A stretch of DNA of 64,000 nucleotides from Myoxocephalus aenaeus (taxonomy: Eukaryota; Chordata; Actinopteri; Perciformes; Cottidae), in assembly GCA_038501785.1 (NCBI GenBank), contig JBAMJR010000096.1:216501-280500 (forward strand), read 5' to 3'. The notes below the pieces were generated by a model. That model saw only the letters and a list, made by a program, of their open reading frames with translations. It did no database searches and was not told where the DNA came from. This document shows positions 23,501-38,500 of the stretch, piece after piece. The stretch's first letter is position 1. Every line of letters starts with the position of its first letter. The position numbers and the translations under genes were made by a program.

Positions 23501-26500
23501 TGGGCCTAATTTTTATACAGATAAAATGTCTCTGGAAGAATAGAGACTACTTAGATTCATGAATGTGTTTCTTCTATTTTTGTCTGTAGGTCCTCCTGGT
23601 CCACCATCTAAGCCAGAAGTTGGCAAAGTCGATGGACATTCAGTCACTGTGACATGGAGGAGACCAGCCGAGGATGGAGGAAGTGACATCATAGGTTACT
23701 GTGTTGAGAAGAAGGAGAAAAAGGGCATGAGATGGGTCAGGGCCTCCAAGAAATCCATTGCTGAGCTCAGCTGTGAAGTCAGCGGTCTCACTGAGGGCAT
23801 CGAGTACGAGTTCCGTGTTCTTGCTGAGAACAAAGCTGGCTTTGGAGAGCCGAGTGAACCGTCTATGCCCGTCAGAACAATAGTTGTTGCCTGTAAGTGT
23901 TTCAGCTGTGGACAGCAAACAGACAACTGCATCCAGTAATACATGTATTCTTATGTTAAGATGCTTAAAAGAATTCACCACTTTTTATAAAATGCTATGT
24001 TTAGTTTTAAAGAACACTAACCACTTCTTGTATGTCTGACAGATGTGCCTGGACCTCCAGTCAATCCAAGAGTCACAGACACAACCAAGAGCACTGCCAC
24101 TCTGAACTGGGGCAAACCTCTGGATAATGGTGGCCTTGAAGTTACTGGATACCTGATTGAACACAAGAAGGAAGGAACAGAAGAATGGGTGAAGGACACT
24201 CCTTCCTCTCCACTGAGGATCACAGAGTTTGTTGTTGCCGGGCTGGAAACTGGCGCAAAATACCACTTCAGGATTAGCGCTGTGAATGCTAAGGGAGCAG
24301 GAGAGCCTGCGGAAACTCAGGAGCTGTTTGAGATTGTGGAGCGTCCAGCTGAACCCGGTTTGGAGCTGGATATTGAATTGAGAAGAACCCTTGTCGTCAG
24401 AGCTGGCTGCTCCATTCGCCTCTTTGTGCCAATCAAGGGACGGCCTACACCTACTGTCACCTGGACTAAGGAGGGGGGTCCTGTGCCCCGTGCCGTCATT
24501 GACAGCACAGAGTCATTCACAATGCTGATCATCCCTGAGAGTTCAAGGATTGATGTGGGTAAATATGAGCTGACCCTCGAAAACTCAGCTGGAAAGAAGA
24601 GTGCCGCTATACATGTGAGAGTTCTGGACTCACCTGGACCTCCACTTAACCTAAAACCAGTCCACATTGACAAGGAAAGCATTACTCTTCAGTGGGAGAT
24701 GCCTCTCATTGATGGTGGAGCCAAGATCACCAACTACATCATTGAGAAGAGAGAATCAACACGCAAGGCTTTTGCTACTGCTGTTACAAAATGCCCAAGC
24801 ACTTCAGTCAGGATTGGCGATCTGGGTGAAGGCTGTGAGTACTACTTCAGAGTGTCTGCCGAGAATGAGTATGGCATTGGTGAGGCGGCTGAAACTGCTG
24901 ATCCAATTCGTGCATCACAGACACCAACTGCTCCAGAGAGCATTATTCCTACTGATATCACCAAAACCTCTGTGAGCTTGGCCTGGACCAAACCCAAGCA
25001 TGATGGTGGAAGCAGAATTACAGGATATGTCCTCGAAGCCCAGAAGAAGGGAACTGATCCGTGGGCACATGTAACAGCAGTCAAGACCATGGACTTCACA
25101 GTGAAGAATCTTAATGAGACGGAGGAGTACATCTTCCGCGTTATGGCTGTCAACAATTCAGGTAGAAGCGTTCCACGTGAGAGCAAACCCATTGTTGTCA
25201 GAGATTCTACTTTATTGCCGCAGTTTGACCTCCGTGGTGTATGTCAGAAGACCGTTATTGTCAAGGCAGGAGATGATATCAAGGTTGAAATTCCAGTGAT
25301 GGGACGTCCCAGACCAACTATCTCTTGGCAAAAAGATGGCACAGCCCTGAAGCTCACACAGAGAACCAGTGTGGAATCTACTGCTGCCACGGTTATCCTC
25401 AGCATCAGTGAATGCAACAGAGCTGACAGTGGTTTATACACTATGACAGGAAAGAATATCGTTGGTTCTGTGACAGACAACATCATTGTCAAAGTGCATG
25501 ATGTACCTGGGCCACCCAAGGGACCAATTAACATCGTGGAGATAGCTCGTACCTATTGCATCTTTGCATGGGACACACCCGAGAATGATGGAGGTGTTCC
25601 AATCAACAATTATGTGGTTGAGATCAGAGACACCACTTCCCAAACATGGACAGAGCTGTCTGCCACGGTCATCCGTACTATGTTCAAAGCCATTCGCTTA
25701 AACACTGGATCAGAGTACCAGTTCAGAGTAAAGGCTAAGAACAGATATGGTGTGGGACCTCCCATTACCTCACACTCAGTGGTGGCTGCCTATCCTTTCA
25801 AAGTCCCTGGACCTCCTGGTACTCCTGGTGTTGTTGCATTTACCAAGGACTCCATAACAGTTGGCTGGAATGAGCCTGTGGTTGATGGTGGCAATGAAGT
25901 AATTGGTTATCATGTTGAGAGGAAAGAAAGAAGCAGCATCATGTGGCAGAAGATCAGCAAGTGTCTTGTGAAAGGAAACCTCTTTAAATCCAGTGGGCTT
26001 GAAGCTGGAGCTGCTTATGAGTTCCGTGTCATGGCTGAAAACATGGCTGGAATTGGTAAGCCCAGCAAGGCCTCAGAACCAATACTGGCCTTGGACCCTG
26101 TAGACCCACCAGGTCAACCTGAGCCAATATTTGTCAACAAGAACGTCATCACCATTCAGTGGACAAAGCCTGAGTATGATGGTGGTTTCAAACTCACTGG
26201 CTACACAGTGGAGAAGAAAGAACTGCCTGCTGGGCGCTGGATCAGAGCCAACTTCACCAACATCACTGAGACCACATTCACTGTCAGTGGACTGACTCAA
26301 GATGCCTCTTATGAGTTCCGTGTTATAGCCAGAAACTCAGCAGGTGCAGTCAGCTTGCCCTCTGAGTCATCAGACCCAATTACCTGCAAAGATGACATCA
26401 TTGAGCCGCGCATTATGGTTGATGCCATCTTTAAGGATGTTGTCCTACTGAAGGCAGGAGAGTCCTTCAAGCTCGACGCTGACATTGCTGGTCAACCAAC

Positions 26501-29500
26501 CCCATCTATGGCTTGGACCAAGAATGGAAAGGATGTTGAGAACACAATGAAACTCAATGTAAAGTTTACAGAACTGACAACTACTCTGACCAACAAGGAC
26601 TCTATAAGATCAGATGGAGGAGAATTTGTTTTGACTGCCACTAATGTTGGTGGATTTGCTAAGCACATCTTTAATGTCAAAGTGCTTGACAGACCTGGAC
26701 CACCAGTTGGACCTCTTGAGGTTTCCAATGTCAACGCTGACAACTGTGTAATCACCTGGGCTGCACCTGCCGATGATGGAGGTGCCAAGATTGAAGGATA
26801 CGTGATTGAGAAGCGTGAGTCAAGCAGACTGGTTTGGACCAATGTCATTTCAGACTTGCAAGTAACACAATATAAGGTGACCAAGCTGCTCAAAGGAAAT
26901 GAATATATCTTCAGAGTTATGGCAGTAAACAAATATGGACTTGGCGAGTCTCTTGATTCAGAACCCACTATTGCAGACAACCCATATGTGGTTTCAGATC
27001 CTCCAGGGAATCCTGAGGTGACAGCTATTACTAAAGATTCAATGATTGTTATGTGGCAAGCGCCTGTGAGTGATGGTGGAACTCCCATCACCAACTACAA
27101 TATTGAAAGGAAAGACAGAATAGGCCTCCGCTGGGTCAAATGCAACAAGAGGAAGGTCAAAGATCTACAATTCAAGGCAGCAGGCCTTATTGTTGGACAT
27201 GAATATAAATTCAGAATTATTGCTGAGAATGCTGCTGGAGTGAGTGCTCCAAGTGTCTCAAGTCCATTCTACAAGGCCACTGATGCACTGTACAAGCCAG
27301 GAGCCCCATGCAACCCCAGAATCTTGGACACAACCAAGTCCTCAATTACTGTCGCCTGGAACAAACCTGTATATGATGGTGGCTCTGACATCACTGGCTA
27401 CATTCTGGAGACCTGCATCCCATCTGAAAAGGAGGAAGAGGAGGAATGGACCATTGTGACACCCAAAGAAGGACTCCTTGCCACTTTGTTTACCATTATT
27501 AACCTGAAGGAGAACCAGGAGTACAAGATTAACATATCTGCTGTCAACAGTGAAGGAGTTGGAGATGCAGCATCTGTACCTGACAATACCAAGGCAGAGG
27601 ACAGGCTCCTGCCACCTGAGCTTGATTTGGATGCTGAGCTCCGCAAGCTTATCAGTCTTCGAGCTTGCTGTTCACTCAGGCTGTTTGTGCCTATCAGAGG
27701 CAGACCAGCTCCTCAGGCTAAATGGACCAAAGGAGATGGTGAGCGTATTGAGAGGGCAACCATTGACAGCACAACATCATACACCTTACTCGTAATTGAA
27801 AATGTCAACAGATTTGACAGTGGAAAGTATAATCTTACAGTTGAAAACAGCTCCGGATCCAAGACAGTTACAGTCCAGGTCAGGGTGCTTGACACACCAA
27901 GTGCCCCACAGAATCTCAAGATTACTGCTATAACAAAGGAATCCGTCACTTTGACTTGGGAGCCACCTGTGAACGATGGAGGAGTTAAGGTTAAAAACTA
28001 CATCGTTGAAAAACGCGAGTCCACAAGGAAAGCATATGCCACAGTCAATGCTAACTGCCATCACACCACCTTCACAGTTGACCAGCTCTTGGAAGGATGC
28101 AACTATTACTTCAGAGTTTTGGCTGAGAATGAATATGGCATTGGCCTGCCCATTGAATCTGGTGAATCAGTGAAAGTGTCTGAGAAACCACAGCCACCTG
28201 GCAAAGTCTCTCTTAAGGATGTTACAAAGAGCAGTGTTACCCTCTCCTGGGAGAAGCCAGAGCATGATGGTGGCAGCAGAGTGGGCTGTTATGTTGTTGA
28301 GATCCAGCCGAAGGGTGTTGATAAGTGGACCCAGTCTGTGATTGTAAAGGAAACAGAAGCTACTATTAGTGGACTCAATGCAGGTGAAGAATATATGTTC
28401 CGTGTTGCAGCAAGAAATGAGAAGGGAACAAGTGACCCACGACAGATTGGTGTGCCAGTGATCGTAAAAGATCTTGTGTTTGCACCTGTTGCCAAGATGT
28501 TGTTCAACACATTCAGTGTGTTAGCAGGAGAAGACCTGACAGTAGATGTTCCTTATGTTGCACGTCCCAAAGCAGCTGTCTCCTGGGTAAAAGATGGTCT
28601 GCCCCTGAAGAGAACTACCAGAGTCAACTATGGAGCAACAGAGACAATGCTGAACCTCAAGATAAAAGAAGCTACTCGAGATGATGTCGGCCAGTACCAT
28701 ATTACTATTAGCAACACAGCAGGAGAGACAACAGCCGACATTGGCATTGTTGTACTAGACAAACCAGGACAGCCGGGAGGTCCAGTTAAGGTGGAGGAGG
28801 TCACTTCTGACAGTGTAACCATCTCCTGGAACCGACCAGAATATGATGGTGGTTGCACGATCAAAAACTACATTGTGGAAAAGAGAGACGCATCCACAAC
28901 TGCCTGGGTGGTGGTATCTCCAAACCTAGCAAGGACCAAAATAAAGGCAGGCAGGTTGAAGACTGGTTCTGAGTATCAATTTAGAATCACAGCAGAAAAC
29001 AGATATGGAAAAGGTCCAGCTCTTCTCTCAGAGTGTATTGTGGCTCAATACCCATACAAGCTCCCAGGACCACCAGGAACACCATCCATTGCAGTCTGCA
29101 GCAAGGACAGCATGGTGGTGGCCTGGAATGAACCTGTGATCGATGGTGGCAGCACTATCTTGGGCTACCATCTTGAACGCAAAGAGAGAAACAGCATCCT
29201 TTGGGTCAAACTCAACAAGTCTCTTATTACTGACCAAACCTTCAAGACTGCTGATCTGGAACCAGGAATGGAATATGAGTACAGAGTTTATGCAGAAAAT
29301 ATTGTCGGAACAGGCAAAGTGAGCAAAGTATCTGAGGGACGAGTTGCTAGAGATCCTTGTGACCCCCCTGGCACGCCAGAGGCCACGAAGATCACTAAAG
29401 ACTCCATGACCATTGTTTGGACCAAGCCTGAATATGATGGTGGTGCAAAGGTTATAGGTTACGTTGTGGAAAAGAAGGAGCTTCCTGAAGGTCGTTGGGT

Positions 29501-32500
29501 AAAGGCTAACTTCACCAATGTCATTGAGACAGAATACGTTGCAACTGGACTTGTGCAGGACGATCAGTATGAGTTCCGTGTGATTGCCAGAAATGCTGCT
29601 GGTGTTTTCAGTCTGCCCTCTTACAGCACTGGTCCTATCACTGCCAGGGATGAGATTGAACCACCACGCCTCAGCATTGACCCAGAGTATACACAGACTG
29701 TTGTAGTTAATGCCGGCGACAACTTCAAAATTGATGCAGATGTTCATGGCAAACCATTGCCCTCTATCCAATGGATGAAGGGAGACCAGGAGCTGGGCAA
29801 CACTATTCATAGAGAAATTAAGAACACACCCATCAAAGCTTATATATCTGTCAAGGAAGCTAAACTTTCAGATGGAGGCCAATACACTCTGCTGCTGAAA
29901 AATCCAGGGGGAGAAAAGGCTGTACAGGTCAATGTTGTTGTTTTAGATAAACCTGGCGAACCACAGGGACCTTTTGTTGTCACAGGAATAACCAAAGATC
30001 GATGCTGCCTTGCATGGAAACCACCACTACAAGATGGTGGCAGCAATATCTCTCACTACATTGTAAAGAGGAGAGAGACAAGCAGGCTAGTCTGGACTGT
30101 TGTTGATCCAAAAGTAGAGAAGATTTGTTTAAAGGTCACGAAGCTCCTGGAAGGAAATGAGTACATCTTCAGAGTCCATGCTGTCAACCAGTTTGGAGTG
30201 GGTGCACCACTTGAGTCTGCTGCCGCCACAATGAAAGATCCATTTGAGGTGCCTGGAACACCCAAGAGCTTGGACGTTTCAGATATTAAAAAAGATTCAA
30301 TGGTGCTCACGTGGGAGGCTCCTTCCGAAGATGGAGGCAGTCCTATCACTGGATACATAATTGAGAAACATGACAAAGAAGGTGTAAGATGGACAAGATG
30401 TAACAGGAAAACAGTCACTGACTTGACTTCCAAGGTCACTGGACTCTTGGAAAGGCATAGTTATGAATTCAGAGTTGTAGCTGAGAATGCTGTAGGCCTT
30501 GGTGAGCCAAGCTCCCCAACTGTGTTCATCAAAGCACTTGATCCCATCTTCAGGCCTGGCCCACCACACAATCCAAGAGTAACTGACACAACTAAAACAT
30601 CAGTATTCCTGTCATGGGGCAAGCCTGTCTGTGATGGAGGCTGTGAGATTCAGGGATACGTTATCGAGTGTTGCACTACCACAGAGCAACCGGCGCCAGC
30701 CGAGGCTCCTACTGAAGCCCCATCTGCCCAGGCAATCACCATAGATGCCCCTGCTGAGGAATGGACAATGTGCACACCTCCAACAGGTGTCAAGAAGACC
30801 AAGTTTGAAGTTGTAAACCTGAAAGAAAACCAGGCATACAAGTTTAGAGTATGTGCTATCAACAAAGTTGGAGTTGGTGAGCATGTCGATGTTTCTGGAG
30901 CTGTTGTTGCCCAGGACAGAGCAGAGGAGCCAGACCTTGATATTGACCCAGAACTGAGAAAGATTGTGACCATTAAAGCTGGAGCTTCGCTCAGACTGTT
31001 TATTCCTATCAAAGGAAGGCCCACTCCTGCCATAAAGTGGGACAAAGATGAAGCTGCACTTAAAGAGACCGCTCAGGTCGAGGTGACCAGCAGTTACTCA
31101 TCCCTTGTAATTGACAAGATGAGCAGAAATGACAGTGGAAAATACACCATCACTGCAGAGAACACCAGTGGAACCAAATCTGCATTTGTTGTTGTCCGTG
31201 TTCTCGACACACCGAGTGCTCCTGTTAACTTAAAGGTGAAAGAAATAACAAACCAATCTGTGACACTGGCATGGGAGCCACCTCTGTTGGATGGAGGGTC
31301 CAAGATCAAGAACTACATTGTTGAAAAGAGAGAAAGCACTCGCAAAACGTACGCAGCTGTTGTAACAAATTGTCATGCTCTTTCATGGAAGATTGAGCCA
31401 CTCCAGGAGGGTTGTAGTTACTACTTCCGAGTCCTTGCTGAAAATGTACATGGTGTTGGCCTGCCTGCAGCAACTGCAGATCCTCTTAAAGTCTCAGAGG
31501 TGCCCCAGTCTCCGAAGAACTTGATTGTTACAGATCAAACCAAAACAAGCATATCTTTGGCCTGGGAGAGGCCCGAGTATGATGGCGGTAGTAGAGTCAT
31601 TCAGTACCTGCTTGAGGTGCAACTTAAGGGCCAGGAGAAGTGGTCTGGTGTTAACACCTTTAAGACAATGGAGACTACTGTTTCTAAACTGAACCCAGGA
31701 GAGGAGTATCTGTTTAGAATTATAGCAGTCAATGATAAGGGAAAGAGTGACCCCAAAGTCCTTGCTGGTGCAGTGATGACCAAGGACTTAGTCTATGAGC
31801 CAGATGTTCGACCAGCATTCAGCAGCTACAGTGTCAAAGTGGGCAAAGACCTGAACATTGATATTCCCTTCTTTGGAAGACCTAAACCAAAAGTCTCATG
31901 GACGAAAGATGGAGCCTCTTTGAAGTTCACTACCAGAGTAAACCTTCTCAACACACCAACACATACAACACTGAGCATTAAGGAGGCAGCAAGTGATGAT
32001 GGTGGCATGTACAGTATACATGTTGCTAACTCCGCTGGAACGAAAGACACAACAGTTGAAATTATTGTACTTGACAAGCCTGGCCCTCCATCCGGCCCTG
32101 TGAGGTTCGATGAAATCACAACACAGAGTGTCACTCTTTCATGGGATCCACCAAAGCACAATGGTGGCTGCCAGATTTCTAATTACATTGTACAGAAGAG
32201 AGCTACTACCTCAACAACATGGGAAAATGTTAGCATCAACTATGCCAGAACAACCATTAAAGTGCCTAGACTGAAGACTGGAGCCGAGTACCAGTTTAGG
32301 ATCATTGCTCAGAACCGCTATGGCAAGAGTCATGGTCTGGATTCATCTAGTGTGGTTGCTCAGTATCCATACAAAGAGCCAGGCCCACCAGGCACTCCCT
32401 TCATCTCTTCTCTCTCTCGGGACCACCAGATTGTTGAGTGGCACGAGCCTGTCCAAGATGGAGGCAGCCCTGTCCTGGGCTACCATCTTGAAAGGAAAGA

Positions 32501-35500
32501 GAGGAATAGTATTCTCTGGATCAAGATCAACAAGACACTTATTCACGAGACTGTTTTCAAGAGTCACTCCTTGGAAGAGGGTGTTGAGTATGAGTACCGG
32601 GTTTATGCTGAAAATATAGTTGGCATTGGCAGGTGCAGTAAGCTCTCAGAGGGCTGTGTTGCCCGTGACCAATGTGATGCTCCTGGTGCACCAGAGGCCA
32701 TCCATGTGACCAAGGACACCATTGTTATCCAGTGGACTAAACCAGAATATGATGGTGGCAGTAATATAACTGGCTATACTGTGGAGAGACGTGATCTGCC
32801 AGAGGGCAGGTGGGTAAGGGCAAACTTCACTAATGTGATTGAGACCCAGTTTACTGTTACTGGTCTGACAGAAAATGCACAGTATGACTTTAGAGTCATT
32901 GCTAAAAATGCTGTAGGGACCGTCAGTAAGCCATCCTACAACAGTGGACCGATTACTGTAAGTGATAAGTTGGAAGCACCCAAATTCTCCATTGACCCAG
33001 CATTCATCAAAACCATTACCGTCAATGCCGGTGAGACCTTCAAGCTAGATGCCGATGTCCATGGCAAGCCGCTTCCCACAATCCAGTGGTTCAAGGATGA
33101 AAAACCAATCGAGAATACATTCAGACTGGAGATTAAAAACACAGAAAACCATGCAATGATTGTCATTAAGGACTCTGTTAGAATCGATGGTGGAATATAC
33201 ACACTCCAGCTGACAAATGAGGCTGGCAGTGAAACTGTTCCATTCAAGGTCTTGGTCCTGGACAGGCCTAGCCAATGTGAAGGACCCCTGCACACCGCTG
33301 GAGTAGCTGAAGATAGATGCACACTGGTATGGCATGCCCCTCTACATGATGGAGGTAGTCCTATTAAGCATTATATAATCGAGAGAAGAGAGACCAGCCG
33401 TCTAGCTTGGACTATTGTTTCTAACAGCTGTGAAACCACATGCTACAAAGTCACCAAATTACTGGAAGGCAATGAGTATATGTTCCGTGTCATGGCAGTT
33501 AACAGTTATGGTGTCAGTGAGCCACTGGAGTCTAGCGGAGTGATTATGAAGACTCCATTTGTTCCTCCTGGTCCACCTCATATTGAGGATGTATCCAACA
33601 TTGCTCATGATGGCATGACTGTCACTTGGTCAGCCCCTGAGACTGATGGTGGCAGTGAGATTACCAATTACATCCTTGAAAAGAAGGACAGAAATGGAAT
33701 AAAATGGACCAGATGCAACAGACAGAAAGTCACTGATCTCTCCTTTAGAGCTACAGGCCTAACCACTGGCCATGAATATGAATTTAGAGTGGCTGCTGAG
33801 AATGTAGTTGGAGCAGGAGAACCAAGTCTGCCAAGTTCATACTACAAGGCCAGTGATCCCAAGTACAAACCTGGTGCCCCAGCCTACGTGAATGTGATTG
33901 ACTCCACAAAGAGCTCGATGACAGTGTCATGGGGTAAGCCTCTGTCAGATGGTGGCAGCACCATTCAAGGATACATTGTTGAAGTCTGTAAGGCTGAGGA
34001 GGAGGAATGGACCATGGTTACTCCCCCCACTGGCCTGCGTGTCAACAAATATGAAATTACCAAACTAACTGAGGGTCAGGAGTACAAGATACAGGTGTGT
34101 GCTTTGAACAAGCTTGGAGTTGGTGAGCCAGCAGGTCTCTCTGGAACAGCTAAACCAGAAGAAAGGTTGGACCCACCACAGATCCACCTAAACTCTGAGC
34201 TGAGGAAGGGCATCACCTTGAAAGCTGGTGGATCTGTTAGGATCCATATTCCATTTAAGGGCAGGCCAACACCTGAGATTAAGTGGACTAAGGATGAGGG
34301 AGACTTGACTGAAAAAGCAGTGGTTGAGAAAGCTCTCAACTTCACACAGTTGTCCATTGACTCATGCGACAGGAGTGACTCTGGAAAATACACCCTCAGC
34401 CTGACGAACAGCAGTGGAACTGTGTCTGAGTTTGTTGCTGTGAAAGTCCTGGATACACCTGGCTCCCCACAGAACCTTGTGGTTAAAGAAGTCAAAAAGG
34501 ACTCTGTCACTCTGGTATGGGATGCCCCACTGATTGATGGAGGTTCCAAAATCAAGAACTATGTCATTGACAAACGTGAATCAACCAGAAAGACATATGC
34601 AAATGTATCAACCAAATGCAGCAAGACAACATTCAAAGTTGAGAACTTGATTGAAGGTGCTATGTACTACTTCAGAGTCATGGCTGAGAATGACTATGGA
34701 ATCGGCCAGGCTGTTGAAACAAAAGCAGCTTTCAAGGCCTCCGAGGTTCCGCTGCCTGTTGGAAAAATCTCCCTCACTGATGTCACCAAGGCCAGTATCT
34801 CACTGGCCTGGGAGAAACCTGAGCATGATGGTGGCAGTAGAATTGGTGGCTACCTAATTGAGATGCAACCCAAGGGTACAGATAAGTGGGGAGTTGCAAC
34901 AAATACAAAGACATGCGAGGGCACTGTCACAGGCCTCACAGCAGGAGCAGAATACCTATTCCGTATCATTGCTTACAATGAGAAGGGAAAGAGTGAGCCA
35001 ACGGCACTTGCTGCCCCCATTGTTGCCAATGACATTACCATGGAGCCCAGCATTAAGATGCAATTTAATACCTACAGTGTATTAGCTGGAAAGGACTTGA
35101 AGTTGGAATTCCCTGTGCTTGGCAGGCCCAAACCTAGAGTCTCCTGGACCAAGGATGGTCAATCTTTGAAGGTGACATCCAGAATCAATGTCATAAACAC
35201 ACCAACAACAACTGGAATTCAAATTACTGAGGCATGCAAGGATGACTTTGGCAAATATTCCATCACAGCAACCAATAGTGCCAGCACGATCACTGAGGAT
35301 GTGGCTGTCATTATCCTTGACAAGCCTGGTCCACCAAAAGGTCCAGTCAAGGTTGTTGAAGTGAGCAACACCTTTGTTCATCTCTCCTGGGAGCCTCCAG
35401 TGTACATGGGGGGATGCCAGGTAAAGAACTATATAGTGGAGAAGAGAGACACCACCACCCAAACATGGCAGTCAGTCACCACACAGCTTGCTAGAACAGC

Positions 35501-38500
35501 TTTCAAGGTCACCAAGCTGAAAACTGGTGCAGAATACCAGTTCAGAATCATAGCTGAAAACAGATATGGAAAGGGTGCATCTCTGGACTCCAAGTCCATC
35601 GTTGTTCAATATCCATACAAACCACCAGGGCCTCCAGGAACACCATTTGTCAAATCTGCATCAAAGGAAATGATGATCATTGAATGGAATGAGCCAGTCA
35701 ATGATGGTGGAAGTACAGTTATTGGGTACCACATAGAAAGCAAGGAGAGAAGCAGCATCATGTGGAACAAACTGAACAAGATTCTTATAACTGATACTCA
35801 GTTCAAGATCTCCAATCTAGAGGAGGGTATTGGCTATGAATTCAGAGTCTCTGCTGAAAATATTGTTGGCATTGGCAGATGCAGTAAAGTGTCTGAGTCC
35901 TTTGTTGCTCGTGACCCATGTGATCCTCCTGGTGCTCCTGAAGCCGTATCTATTTCTAAGACCGTAATCAAGATTCAGTGGACCAAGCCTCAGTATGATG
36001 GTGGCAGCAAAGTAAATGGATATATTGTGGAAAGGAAAGATATGTCCTCCCCTGATGTACACTGGGTAAGGGCTAATTTCACAAATATAATTGAGACTGA
36101 GTATACCGTCACCGGCCTGACAGAGAATGAGCAATATGAATTCAGAGTTATTGCAAGAAATGCAGCCGGAACCTTCAGCATGCCATCCGACAGCTCTGGA
36201 CCTATTACTGCTACTGATGAAATTGAACCACCAAGGGCTTCAATGGATCCCAAATACAAGGATGTTATTATTGTCAATGCTGGAGAACACTTGCTTCTTG
36301 ATGCTGACATCTATGGAAAACCAATTCCTGATGTTGTCTGGCTAAAAGAGGGCAAGGAAATGAACAAAGCCCTGCGCATTGAAGTAAAAACTACACAGAA
36401 ACGTGCAGCCATTACCATTAAGGATGTAACCAAGCTTGATGGTGGCCACTATGATCTGGTCCTCAAAAATTTGGGTGGTACAAAGATCTTCCCTATCACT
36501 GTCAAAGTCCTTGATAAACCAGGTCCACCTGCTGGACCCATGAGAATGACAGGAATCATGGCTGACAGGTGCGTCCTTGCCTGGGCTGAACCAACTCTGG
36601 ATGGTGGGGCTAGTATCACACACTATGTCTTGGAGAAGAGAGAGACTAGCAGGTTGTCCTGGACAGTAGCTGGACCAAATATCAAGAGTCTGTACCATAA
36701 ACTAACAAATTTGCTTCCTGGAAATGAATACATTTTCAGAGTCAGGGCAGTCAACAAATATGGTTTTGGCGATTATCTCGAGAGTGAAGCCATCATTGCA
36801 CGCAATCCTTACAAGCCACCTAGTGCTCCTGGAACTCCAGAAGCAAGTCAGATCACAAAGGAATCTATGGTTCTGTCATGGACTGCTCCAGAATTGACTG
36901 GCGGAGCTGAACTGGAGGGCTACCACCTTGAAAAACGTGACAAAGATAGTGTAAGGTGGACAAAATGCAACAGACAAAAGCTGACTGACAACCACTTCAA
37001 GGTCACAGGTCTGATGTTAGACCACTTCTATGAGTTCCGTGTTGCTGCTGAAAATGAGGCTGGAATGGGAGACCTTAGTGAATTATCCCTACTACAAAGA
37101 GCGTGTGATGCCACAACAGCACCTGGACCTCCACACCATCCTAAAGTGACAGACTACACAAAGTCTTCTGTGTCTCTGTCCTGGGGCAAACCTGACTTTG
37201 ATGGGGGTGCCTATGTAAAGGGCTACGTTGTTGAAATGAGGGAGTATACACCAGTGCCCGGAGAAACAGAGGAGGCAGAAGTAGCACCGGCAGTAGAGGC
37301 ACCAGTTGAAAAAGAATGGACCATGTGCACTCCACCCACTGGCACACAAGCCACTAAACTCACTATCACAGACCTGAAGGAGGGCGGAGAGTACCAGTTC
37401 CGTGTCTGTGCAATCAATTCTGAAGGAGTGGGGGAGGCTGCTAATATCCATAGCACTGTGGTTACTTCTGACAGAGTAGAAGCACCAGAGATCGAGCTGG
37501 ATGCTGATCTCAGGAAGGTGGTATCTGTCCGTGCAGGTGGAACTCTGCGTCTGTTTGTCACCATCAGAGGAAGGCCGGAACCTGCTGTGAAGTGGGAAAA
37601 GGTTGAGGGTACTCTCACCGACCGTGCTGGAATTGATACCACCAGTTCATATACCATGCTTGTCATTGACAATGTCAACCGCTTTGACAGTGGTAAATAC
37701 TCACTAACACTAGAGAACAGCAGTGGTGCAAAATCTGCTATTGTTGCAGTGAGAATTTTGGATACACCAAGTGCACCACAAAGCTTTTCCGTGAAGGAGC
37801 TCAAGAAGGACTCAGTGACTCTTGCCTGGGATACACCACTTACTGATGGTGGTTCTAAAATCACAAACTACATTGTAGAGAAAAGAGAGTCTGTCAGGAA
37901 GGCCTATACCACCGTCACCAGCAACTGCTTGGTCAACTCATTCAAGATTGAAGACCTGCCTGAGGGTGGAATCTTCTACTTCAGAGTCTGTGCAGTTAAT
38001 GAATATGGCCAAGGACAGATGGTTGAAACCAAAGAAATCAAAGTGTCTGAGGTACCGCAGCCACCAAGCAAGGTTAGCCTTGTAGATTTGACAAAGACCA
38101 GCGTGTCACTGACATGGGACAAACCTGTTCATGATGGTGGAAGCAAAGTTATGTGCTACAATGTAGAATTTAAGCCCAAGAGTGGAGATAAATGGGGCAC
38201 AGCATGCACAGTCAAGGTGACTGAAGCAACTATTCCTAATCTGACTCCTAATGAAGCCTATTTATTCAGAGTCGTTGCAATCAATGAGAAGGGAAAGAGT
38301 GAGCCAAAGGATCTTGGTTTGCCTGTGGTTGCAAAGGATGTTGCAATTGAACCATCGATCAACTTACTCTTTACCACATACAGTGTGAAGGCTAAGGGTG
38401 ACCTCACTTTTGAGGTTCCAGTCAGAGGCAGGCCTAAGCCTGTTGTATCCTGGAAGAAGGATGGCCTTCCTTTGAAGCAAACATCATCAGTTACTGTCTT

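Larger units (their letters stand above)
17701..24347 (+). other. ttn: C-zone super-repeat 2 (exons w33-w43 start)
   Basis: w33 Ig, w34-w35 Fn, w36 Ig, w37, w38/39, w40 Fn, w41 Ig+Fn, w42 Fn, and the first Fn3 of the giant exon. It is stretched by the repeat-filled intron at 20017-22172. Confidence 0.9.
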